This document shows positions 1-6,695 of a stretch of 10,110 bases of DNA, in pieces. Source of the stretch: Motiliproteus sp047622605 (lineage in GTDB: Bacteria > Pseudomonadota > Gammaproteobacteria > Pseudomonadales > Balneatricaceae); assembly GCA_047622605.1 (NCBI GenBank), contig JBLHND010000133.1, positions 1-10,110 of the forward strand. The letters are read 5' to 3'. The translations under genes and the position numbers were made by a program. The stretch's first letter is position 1. Every line of letters starts with the position of its first letter. The notes under the pieces were generated by a model. The model had not been told where the DNA came from. It worked only from the letters and a program-made list of their open reading frames with translations, and ran no database searches.

Positions 1-817
1 AATCAGAACTGATCCGCGCGCCTAGGCTCTGCTGCATAATGTCCGAATAATCATCATAAGCAGCGGGAGAACGGTCAAACTGGTTTGTGGCAGCGGTACG
101 GAGCAGCGTTATCTCAGCTTTCGTAGCATCGGTCATATTCAGATGAAGGTTTATCGAGGCACTGTTGCTTTTATAACCATCTTTATCGGCATTACCCGAC
201 GGCTGCGCATCGATACCATCGGTCTTAGAATGGCTCATATTAATCGCCAGACTGCCCTGCTCGGAACCCAGACCAACCCCTGCACTCAGCTCCTGAGTTC
301 CATGATTACCGGCACCCACTTTGGCCGAGGCAGTTACCCCCTCGTTGGGTTTCCTGGTAAAGATCTGGATGACACCGCCAATCGCTTCGGAACCGTAGAG
401 ACTCGAACGGGGTCCTCGAACCACTTCGATCCGTTCGACCTGATGCAGTGAGATATTCTCAAACGGGGCAGAGCCCAGAGTCGCCGAGCCGATCTTGATG
501 CCATCGATCAGTACCAGCGTATGGCTAGAGTTGGTACCTCGAAGATAGAGGTTACTGCTCTGGCCATAGCCCCCAGAAACCGAAAAATCCACCCCCGGCA
601 ACTGGCTCAGCAGCTCTGGCAGACTGGTCGCGGGTGACTGGTCGATATCTTCGCGGGTCAGCACGCTGACCGGTACCAGGGACTGGTCGATGGTCTGGGC
701 CATGCGGGTGGCGGTAACCACCAGTTGGTCGCTTTGCGTGGCGGCGAATGCTGTCGCCGAAACAGCCAATGGAAGGAGTGCTAGGGCTGCCGTTGGCAGC
801 CGTTTAAAATACAACAT
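1..817 (-). CDS. btuB: TonB-dependent vitamin B12 receptor BtuB, N-terminal 272 residues (cut by window edge)
   Basis: This outer-membrane receptor binds cobalamin outside the cell and imports it into the periplasm using TonB/ExbBD energy. The translation begins with a signal peptide (MLYFKRL, then a hydrophobic run) and a likely cleavage after AFA at residue 25. A TonB box, DQLVVTA, follows at residues 30-36. The plug domain covers about residues 45-160 and carries the family landmarks PGVDFSVSGGYGQSSNLYLRG, SSHTLVLIDG, VERIEVVRGPRSSLYGSEAIGG and IQIFTRKP. The first barrel strands follow. The spacing closely resembles E. coli BtuB (DTLVVTA, RGTNASHVLVLIDG, RGPRSAVYGSDAIGG). The ATG at 817 has an AGGG ribosome-binding site 7 nt upstream. 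A cobalamin riboswitch in the leader supports B12 rather than iron as the substrate. The barrel and C-terminus lie outside the window. The family is very likely; B12 specificity rests on the plug similarity and the riboswitch. Confidence 0.92.
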   Translation of the reverse strand, partial: MLYFKRLPTAALALLPLAVSATAFAATQSDQLVVTATRMAQTIDQSLVPVSVLTREDIDQSPATSLPELLSQLPGVDFSVSGGYGQSSNLYLRGTNSSHTLVLIDGIKIGSATLGSAPFENISLHQVERIEVVRGPRSSLYGSEAIGGVIQIFTRKPNEGVTASAKVGAGNHGTQELSAGVGLGSEQGSLAINMSHSKTDGIDAQPSGNADKDGYKSNSASINLHLNMTDATKAEITLLRTAATNQFDRSPAAYDDYSDIMQQSLGARISSD

Positions 818-1021
818 AGAGTTACCCTGTCTGCGTACCACCCGTACGCATGGTTAAAAGAAAGCTAACCATCGAGAGGCCACAGTTCCGGGCATCAGTG
901 AGAACCACAGGGATTACAGGGGGGGATAGGGAGCAAGATTACAGGCACTTAAAACACACAGGCACCGAGAAGCCGACTCACTACGCGCCGCCCGCACGTT
1001 AATGGGTTCACAGTTGAGTGC
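818..1021 (-). promoter_or_regulatory. btuB leader between riboswitch and start codon (possible expression platform)
   Basis: About 200 nt separate the B12 box from the btuB start, which is long for a riboswitch that acts on translation. Two hairpins sit just before the ribosome-binding site. One has a 7-bp stem (TGCGTAC/GTACGCA, 832-850). The other has a 6-bp stem (TGGTTA/TAACCA, 851-871). Neither has a T-tract, so no intrinsic terminator is seen. The ribosome-binding region reads ACAGGG (830-825 on the minus strand). Two exact complements, CCCTGT, lie upstream at 912-907 and 921-916, so long-range masking of the ribosome site is possible. The hairpins and complementarity are read directly; a regulatory role is inferred. 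Confidence 0.4.
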
Positions 1022-1250
1022 ACCAGGCCGGTCTCCGGACTCGTGAGTGGCATCTTGCCGAAGATAATGCCTTCCCATGCGCCGGTGGTTGCAGTAATGC
1101 TGCAGCACCGGTATACACAGTGGCTTCGTATCATCCTCTGAAGGGACAGCGCTGCTGGCCTTCGCTCACTTACCGTTGCGGGGGCAGTGTCGGAATAGAG
1201 ACTCTGATGGCTGATTAGAGCGTCATCAGGCTCGCACCGACTTCCCGTTT
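1022..1250 (-). promoter_or_regulatory. Cobalamin (B12) riboswitch
   Basis: The minus-strand RNA carries all the conserved blocks of the cobalamin aptamer, in the right order. These are GGGAAG (1246-1241), GGTGCGAGCC (1238-1229), CTGCCCCCGCAACGGTAA (1187-1170), GCCACTGT (1124-1117), GGGAAGGC (1076-1069) and the B12 box GAGTCCGGAGACCGGCCT (1042-1025). The length of about 230 nt fits the family. Such RNAs bind adenosyl- or related cobalamins and lower expression of B12 uptake or synthesis genes when the vitamin is plentiful. The only gene downstream on this strand is the btuB-like receptor, which is a classic target. The exact ends are approximate. The cobalamin subclass was not determined. Confidence 0.95.
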
Positions 1251-1300
1251 CTCCCAGGGTCACTAAACCGCTGGGTCACCTGAAGCGTTCTCAATGGTTG

Positions 1301-1320
1301 CGCGACCATACGCAGTCGCG
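1301..1320. repeat. Inverted repeat overlapping the btuB -10 element
   Basis: CGCGAC (1301-1306) and GTCGCG (1315-1320) form a perfect 6-bp inverted repeat with an 8-nt centre that contains most of the -10 hexamer. It could be an operator, or a hairpin at the end of the mgtE transcript. No T-tract follows on the minus strand, which argues against a standard intrinsic terminator. Confidence 0.4.
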
Positions 1321-1333
1321 GCAGGGCTGTCAA
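1305..1333 (-). promoter_or_regulatory. Sigma70-type promoter for riboswitch-btuB
   Basis: A perfect -35 hexamer TTGACA (1333-1328) is followed, after exactly 17 bp, by TATGGT (1310-1305), which matches four of six bases of the -10 consensus. Transcription would start near 1298, about 50 nt before the first conserved riboswitch block, giving a leader of about 480 nt. The promoter lies just beyond the mgtE stop codon, so btuB probably has its own transcript. Confidence 0.65.
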
Positions 1334-1354
1334 ACCGCTGTCGAGGATAGCCGC

Positions 1355-2692
1355 CTAGACCAGCAGCAACGCGCCCAGCCCCAGGAAGGTCACAAAACCC
1401 ACCACATCGGTCACCGTCGTCAAGATCACCGATCCCGATAACGCAGGATCGATCTTCATCCGCTCCAGAATCATGGGGATAACGACGCCGGACAGCGCGG
1501 CGGCCAGGATGTTGACGATGATGGCGATCCCTATCACCCCCCCTAGTGCGGGGCTTGAAAACCACAGGGACGTCACCAGCGCGATGACCAGCGCCCAGAC
1601 CACGCCATTCACGGCGGCGACCGACACTTCCTTATAGAGCAAGGATCTTAAATTCCCCTGAGAGATCTGCTTGAGTGCCAGACCGCGAATCATCAGGGTC
1701 AGCGTTTGACTCCCGGCAATACCTCCCATGGAGGCAACCACCGGCATCAGTACCGCTAAGGCCACGACCTGCTGCAGCGTCGCCTCGAACTGGCCAATCG
1801 TCCAGGAGGCCAGGAAGGCGGTCAGCAGGTTGATCCCCAACCAGGTGGCGCGGCGTCTTGAGCTGCGCAGCACGGGGGCAAACAGGTCCTCGTCCTCGCT
1901 CATCCCGGCCTGTGCCATCAGCCGGCCTTCGAACTTCTCACGCTGAATATCCATGGCGGCGCGCAGCGTGATACGGCCCAGCAGGCGGCCCTGCTCATCG
2001 ATCACCGGCAATGCCACCCACCCAGAACGCATGACGGCTTCGGCAGCCGTCTCCAGAGGGGTATCGCCCTGCACAGACTCTGCCTCCTCATCGACCAGCT
2101 GACTCAGATGCTCGTGATCCGGGACGATATACAGACGACCGGTGCGCAGGGTGCCGCTGTAACGACCCGAACGGTCATAGAGAAACAGGCTGTCGGTGTA
2201 TTCGGGTAATGAGCGCCGCAGCAGTCGATCGGCATCCTGTACTCGAGCGCTCGCAGGTAGCATCAGCAGCTCGTGATCGACATAGCGGCCGATCTGATCT
2301 TCGGTATACTGCGCCGAACGCTCGAAATAATGACGCTGCGTGGCGTCCATCCGCGACAACGCCTCTTCGACGACATTATCGGGCAACGAATCAGCCAGCT
2401 CGATAAGATCCTGGGCGTCCAGATCCGCCAATAACCGCGTACGCTGCTCATCATCGAAGGTGTGCAGCAGCCGGGTTCTCGCCTCCAGGCGCATGGCGAC
2501 CAGTACGGCAGCCTGTTGCGCGGCAGGGATTTCGCCCCACAACCGCATCCGCTCATCCTGAGGCAAGGACTCCAGCAGCAGCGCCAGCTGCTCTTCATCG
2601 AATTGTTCGACCAGATCTTCAATAATCACCGGCGCCTGCTCAGCATCCGGCTCGCAGATCCGATCTATCACTTCATTTAACTCGTCGCTCAC
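1355..2692 (-). CDS. mgtE: Magnesium transporter MgtE
   Basis: MgtE is an inner-membrane, Mg2+-gated channel/transporter that imports Mg2+ and is held closed by Mg2+ bound to its cytoplasmic domains. This 445-residue protein has the usual length. Residues about 30-130 form the acidic helical MgtE N domain (FDEEQLALLLESLP, LADSLP). Two CBS domains follow at about 135-195 and 200-255 (SGWVALPVIDEQGRLLG). Residues about 285-445 hold five predicted membrane helices. The signature segment reads PVVASMGGIAGSQTLTLMIRG (318-338). The last part contains DPALSGSVILTTVTDVVGF, whose Asp429 aligns with the pore Asp needed for Mg2+ in characterised members. The GTG start has TGAGG 8-12 nt upstream. One oddity is Ile in the GGxAG motif, where many homologues have Asn. 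The gene lies downstream of tamB after a 178-nt repeat-bearing gap. Confidence 0.95.
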   Translation of the reverse strand: MSDELNEVIDRICEPDAEQAPVIIEDLVEQFDEEQLALLLESLPQDERMRLWGEIPAAQQAAVLVAMRLEARTRLLHTFDDEQRTRLLADLDAQDLIELADSLPDNVVEEALSRMDATQRHYFERSAQYTEDQIGRYVDHELLMLPASARVQDADRLLRRSLPEYTDSLFLYDRSGRYSGTLRTGRLYIVPDHEHLSQLVDEEAESVQGDTPLETAAEAVMRSGWVALPVIDEQGRLLGRITLRAAMDIQREKFEGRLMAQAGMSEDEDLFAPVLRSSRRRATWLGINLLTAFLASWTIGQFEATLQQVVALAVLMPVVASMGGIAGSQTLTLMIRGLALKQISQGNLRSLLYKEVSVAAVNGVVWALVIALVTSLWFSSPALGGVIGIAIIVNILAAALSGVVIPMILERMKIDPALSGSVILTTVTDVVGFVTFLGLGALLLV

Positions 2693-2766
2693 AGGGCGAT
2701 CCTCAGCGGGATGATAAGAGTCTTAGCGTCTGTTGTGGGTTAGGCTTCCGCCTGATGATCGCTGCA

Positions 2767-2793
2767 CATTGCCAGCATTGCCCGCATTGCCGG
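2767..2793. repeat. Three tandem 9-bp repeats (CATTGCCNG type)
   Basis: The units CATTGCCAG, CATTGCCCG and CATTGCCGG lie head to tail and differ only at the eighth position. They sit inside the larger palindromic element in the non-coding gap between tamB and mgtE. Function is unknown. Confidence 0.8.
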
Positions 2794-2801
2794 ACTACCG
2801 T

Positions 2802-2842
2802 CCAACCCACAAAATGCCAACCCACAAAATGCCAACCCACAA
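2802..2842. repeat. 15-bp tandem repeat, 2.7 copies
   Basis: CCAACCCACAAAATG is present twice exactly (2802-2816, 2817-2831), followed by a partial third copy CCAACCCACAA (2832-2842). The array starts 28 bp beyond the tamB stop codon. Exact identity suggests a recent duplication. Confidence 0.9.
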
Positions 2843-2870
2843 GAAAGAGGGAAGTACCGCAAGTCCGTCG

Positions 2871-5800
2871 TTAGCGTTCCAGAGTATAGATAAGGTCACC
2901 ACTATTACTATAGGTTCCTGTTTCCGATTCCAGGCTCCAGCTCTTATTGAGTCGATAGCGCATATACAGGGTATTGGTCGGCTCCAGCAAGCCCACGCCG
3001 TATTTAACATACAGTCGTGGAGACAGGTACTTTCCTATATACAGCGAGGTATTATCGCTGGCACCCGCAGAGTCGAATCCCAGCTCGTCTATCGAGAAGG
3101 TTTCTGCCAGATTTTCAGCAATCGCATTACCGCCCATCGTCGTTAAGGCCAATGCGGCCTTGAGGAGCATCGCCTGCTCCGAGACCGAGGTGCTGGCTGC
3201 ACCCGGAGCCCGCCCCAGCAGCAAATATGAAAACAGGCTGCTCTCGGGCATGGCGGGCTCAGAAAACAGCGTCAACGTCGGCAGACTCAGCGTGCCGCTA
3301 ACCCGGGCACCGACGGTGACCTCATCGACCTCGCGCGACACCCGCAGATCGAGCCCGGGGTTATCGACCGGCCCCCCACTAAACACCAGGCTGCCGCGCT
3401 CGATGTCCAGGTCCTGTCCATAGAGGCGGTATTCGCCGGCCGCGACTCTCAGGCTTCCGGTCGCCCGCGTTGCTCGGCGAGCATCGTCTTCGACTAAGAC
3501 GCTGCCCCTGAGTAAGCCTTTAAACCCCAGCGCATCCACCTCGACCTTGTCACCCAGGGTAATACGCACCCGTGCATCCAGGGCCTGACCCTCGGCGGCA
3601 GCCGTTCCTGCGCCACTACCCTCGGAGTCGATGATCACCACATCCTTAGACAGGGGGGCGCTGAAAGCTATCTTTGGCGGCGTTATCTTGGTTTCGGGTA
3701 TCTTGATTTCGCCACGGATCTTCAGGGTTTTCGGAGTGATCTCGACGCTGATATTCGGGGAGATCCAGGCCCTGACCTCGGCGGTGTCAACGGCTTTAAA
3801 GCGCTCCCCGCTCAGGGTCAGCTGTCCTGACCCGGTCAGGGGAGCAAACAGTCCCTGCAGCTGCAGAGTCCCCTCACCCGAACGCGCTGAGCCACTGAGC
3901 TGCAGTGCATCACTCTCGGGCTGGTCGCGCAGCAGCAGCTCGATGTTATTGAGTTGAATACCCAGAGCCGGGAGTTCGGCCTGGGCATCAGAAAGCTGCA
4001 GAGAGCCCTGCACTCGAGGCTGAGCCAGGGGGCCGGTCGCGATTAACGCAGATTCCAGCGTGCCTTCGATAGCCTGTAGCTGGGGCGCGAACAGCGAGAT
4101 AAATTTCAGATCGCTAAGCGCCAGCTGCAGCTGGCCATCAAGCTCTGGCTGGCTGTACACATCCTTAACCCGGACCCGGGCGGCCACGGAACCGACCGGA
4201 TCAAGCAACGACACCTCGATGACCGCACTCAACTGCTCGTCCTCACCGCTGAGTTCGAGGCTGATCTCACCCCCTTTGACCCTGAGATCTTCATTCTCGA
4301 GAAATAACTCGGTATCCACTAACTGGGCACTGGCCTGATAGCGAGGCCGAAGGCCAGGCTTTTGCTCGAAATCAGCCTTCGCCTGTAACTGGCCATTCAC
4401 CTCGGTGCCGCCAGGCAACCAGGGATCAAACAGCCGGAGTCCGAGCTGCCGCGCCTGCACTGCGCCGGTAATGCCTTCAGCGGCAGACCAACGCGTGTTC
4501 AGGCACAGCTCGCCACTGCCGGCGGGCTGGCGCGCCAGGCAGAACGCGTCCACAGCCGCACGGGCGGCACTGGCCTGAACCTGAGCTGCCTGCTGCAGCT
4601 GCCAGGACCCTGCCAGATCCTGCTGCAGATCCAGCCGGGTCACAGAGCCACTCCAGAGTGGTTCCAACCAGCGGCCACTGAGCGCTAGGTTCAGCGTTGC
4701 AGGGCCCTGCTCAAGATCCAGGCTCAACTGATGCTGGGCCGGGGTGCCCTGCCCCTTAACGACCAGTTGCTGCCAGCGCTGTCCCTGCAGATCTATAGCC
4801 TGGGCTTGCAGCAGGATAGAGGAGTCTTTCTGGGCGCTGAGATCGATCTCTAAGGCGGCATCGACGCTGCCAATACTCAGCGTGTCGAGCTGTAACTGGC
4901 TACCCTGCAATTCTGCCTGCAACTGCAACTGCTCCTTAGGCCCACGCAGGACCCCCGTGCTGCTCAGGCTGCCCTGAGCGCCTGGCAGCAGTTTATCCAG
5001 ATCAGGGGCCTGTAATGACCAATCCAGATTAATCTGCTCGCCTACAACCCCGTTGGCCTGCAGCTCGGCTCCGGCCAGTCGCAGTTGCAACTGCTGGATA
5101 CTCAGCTCGGTACCTTGGCGTTCAGAACTCTGGAGCTCGATGCGCCCCCCGCCCTCCAGAGCCTGATCTCTGAGGGTACCGCTGAGCTGTTGCAACTCTG
5201 CCGTGACCTGCAGTGACTGGCTGGCATCCAGGCCGCCCGCGATTCGAGCATCGAGGTCGAGTCTGGCCGGCCACTCGGGCCACTGGACGCCTGGGTTGAG
5301 CTGCCGAGCCTCTACCGCCAGTTGCCAGCTAACCTGAGGCAGCCAGGTCAGCTGGCCCTGGGTCCGCAGCTGGCCATCGAGGGTCTTAACCGTCAGCGTA
5401 ACCGGGCTCAGGCCCTGCTCATCGCCTCGGGCCTCTAGCTGCCAGCCCCCTGTTGGAATATTCGGGCCTGCCAGCGCCGTGCTGAGCCGCAACTGATATT
5501 TTTTGAGAGTGCCATCAATCTTGACCTCCCCCTGAGGACTGAGGATCATCGCCTCAGCCTGCAACGGATAGCGCAAATTCTTCCAGTGACCAGCGACAGC
5601 GATCCGGGGTATTTGCTGCAGCTCAGAGATATCACCGCTGAGTTGCAGCTCGGCACCGGTCTTTTTTTGCTTCAAGATGAAGGACTCCAGATGCAGCCGC
5701 TCGGGGGAGAGTGTCAGGCGGGCATCCAGCTGGCTGTCGCCCAGCTCGGGTAAGCGAGCCCGCCATTGACCACTGAGTTCCAGGCCCTGCAGATTGCCAC

Positions 5801-6695
5801 TGGCGTTAAACTGGCCGCGCAGGAACTGTCCCTCCAGTTCCGGCAACGCCAGACCCAGATCAGCACGCAGGGCGTCGACCTGCACCTCCAGCTGCGGTTT
5901 ATCGAGCGGCGCTTGCAGCCGGGCTGCGACCTCGGCAGTCAGCAAGCCGCTGAGCCGTTGTTCCAGCACCAGTTCGGCCAGGGTTCCTCCGATACTGCCG
6001 CGTCCCTGTAACGCCGGATATCCCGGAAGAGTCAGGCCCCAGTCTGTCGTCAGCTGTAACGGAAACTGCCCGTTCGGGGTCAGCTGTCCCTGTAAGGTAA
6101 GCCGCCCCTGAGGCGCATCAATATGGAGTCGATCCAGCACCAGCGCCTGAGCATCGGTATGGATCTGTAACTCAATACGATCCACCCGCAGAGGGTCGGA
6201 AGCCGTCCCTTCAGACGCAGACGCAGACGCAGACGGGTGCAGGATCAGTTGCCGCACAGCCAGGCTGTCGAGACGCAGCTGCAGGGGGAAGACCACCGCC
6301 GGCAATTCGATCGGAAACAGCGGCGTCGTCGAGGCAGCGGCCGCAGGATCGGCCGCAGGATCGGCAGTGGGGAGGCTGATCTCCGGCCGGGTCAGTTCCA
6401 GGGCATTGATATGTAAGACACCCGAAAACAGCGCTCTGGGCGACCACTGCAGATGAAATTCGTCCAGTCTGATCGCTAAACCCTGATGCCGAAAATTCAC
6501 CGTGTACAGGGTCAGCGCATCGAGCAGCGTGCCCTCAACCCGGCCAATCTCAAGCTCGCCAGGCATCCAGCGCTGAGCCATCAGCTGCAGCTTCTGCAAG
6601 CCGCTCTGAGTACCGCTCAGGTAGCCAATTGCGGCCAACAGCAGCAGCACTGAGACCAGGACGCCAACAAACAATCGTTTTAACAGTCGCCTCAC
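2871..6695 (-). CDS. tamB: TamB, AsmA-like inner-membrane/periplasmic bridge protein of the translocation and assembly module
   Basis: TamB is anchored in the inner membrane and spans the periplasm as a long beta-taco groove. It works with TamA in outer-membrane protein assembly and, as an AsmA-like protein, in phospholipid transport to the outer membrane. The 1274 residues match the usual size (E. coli about 1259). Residues 8-25 are a single N-terminal membrane anchor. Then come about 960 residues of Leu/Gln-rich beta repeats. The conserved TamB C-terminal domain runs from about residue 990 to the end (LKIRGEIKIPETKI, SVLVEDD, VDNPGLDLRVSREV, SLFSYLLLGR at 1154-1163, LYIGKYLSPRLYVKYGVGL). 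The GTG start lies inside the tamA stop (GTGA overlap), with no strong ribosome-binding site of its own, so translation is probably coupled to tamA. A low-complexity Ala/Ser/Asp-rich linker lies at residues 110-167 and includes two DNA microrepeats. Confidence 0.95.
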   Translation of the reverse strand: MRRLLKRLFVGVLVSVLLLLAAIGYLSGTQSGLQKLQLMAQRWMPGELEIGRVEGTLLDALTLYTVNFRHQGLAIRLDEFHLQWSPRALFSGVLHINALELTRPEISLPTADPAADPAAAASTTPLFPIELPAVVFPLQLRLDSLAVRQLILHPSASASASEGTASDPLRVDRIELQIHTDAQALVLDRLHIDAPQGRLTLQGQLTPNGQFPLQLTTDWGLTLPGYPALQGRGSIGGTLAELVLEQRLSGLLTAEVAARLQAPLDKPQLEVQVDALRADLGLALPELEGQFLRGQFNASGNLQGLELSGQWRARLPELGDSQLDARLTLSPERLHLESFILKQKKTGAELQLSGDISELQQIPRIAVAGHWKNLRYPLQAEAMILSPQGEVKIDGTLKKYQLRLSTALAGPNIPTGGWQLEARGDEQGLSPVTLTVKTLDGQLRTQGQLTWLPQVSWQLAVEARQLNPGVQWPEWPARLDLDARIAGGLDASQSLQVTAELQQLSGTLRDQALEGGGRIELQSSERQGTELSIQQLQLRLAGAELQANGVVGEQINLDWSLQAPDLDKLLPGAQGSLSSTGVLRGPKEQLQLQAELQGSQLQLDTLSIGSVDAALEIDLSAQKDSSILLQAQAIDLQGQRWQQLVVKGQGTPAQHQLSLDLEQGPATLNLALSGRWLEPLWSGSVTRLDLQQDLAGSWQLQQAAQVQASAARAAVDAFCLARQPAGSGELCLNTRWSAAEGITGAVQARQLGLRLFDPWLPGGTEVNGQLQAKADFEQKPGLRPRYQASAQLVDTELFLENEDLRVKGGEISLELSGEDEQLSAVIEVSLLDPVGSVAARVRVKDVYSQPELDGQLQLALSDLKFISLFAPQLQAIEGTLESALIATGPLAQPRVQGSLQLSDAQAELPALGIQLNNIELLLRDQPESDALQLSGSARSGEGTLQLQGLFAPLTGSGQLTLSGERFKAVDTAEVRAWISPNISVEITPKTLKIRGEIKIPETKITPPKIAFSAPLSKDVVIIDSEGSGAGTAAAEGQALDARVRITLGDKVEVDALGFKGLLRGSVLVEDDARRATRATGSLRVAAGEYRLYGQDLDIERGSLVFSGGPVDNPGLDLRVSREVDEVTVGARVSGTLSLPTLTLFSEPAMPESSLFSYLLLGRAPGAASTSVSEQAMLLKAALALTTMGGNAIAENLAETFSIDELGFDSAGASDNTSLYIGKYLSPRLYVKYGVGLLEPTNTLYMRYRLNKSWSLESETGTYSNSGDLIYTLER
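6212..6235. repeat. Four perfect CAGACG hexanucleotide repeats inside tamB
   Basis: Four tandem CAGACG units encode the SASASAS run near residues 154-161 of TamB. The 6-bp period keeps the reading frame if copy number changes, so only linker length would vary. Confidence 0.9.
6339..6362. repeat. Two perfect 12-bp repeats inside tamB
   Basis: GGCCGCAGGATC occurs twice in tandem and encodes the DPAADPAA stretch near residues 112-119 of TamB. It is frame-preserving, like the hexanucleotide array 104 bp away, and lies in the same low-complexity linker. Confidence 0.85.

Larger units (their letters stand above)
2733..2842. repeat. Partial palindromic element: TTGTGGGTTAGGC arm with distant AACCCACAA arms
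   Basis: TTGTGGGTT (2733-2741) runs into a small AGGC-TTCC-GCCT hairpin (2742-2753). Its complement AACCCACAA does not follow at once but appears three times further on (2804-2812, 2819-2827, 2834-2842). The layout looks like a REP-type palindrome in which one arm has been displaced and amplified. It lies wholly in the gap between tamB and mgtE and could fold in their RNA. No T-tract is present, so terminator function is unproven. Confidence 0.55.

Noticed and set aside
949..1263. Open frames on both strands across 914-1263
   Set aside because: They overlap the cobalamin riboswitch, whose conserved blocks explain the sequence. The predicted peptides have no recognisable features.
2733..3146. 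137-codon plus-strand frame spanning the repeat cluster and the end of tamB
   Set aside because: It encodes the 15-bp repeat as THKMP units and then runs antisense through tamB. There is no ribosome-binding site or family similarity.
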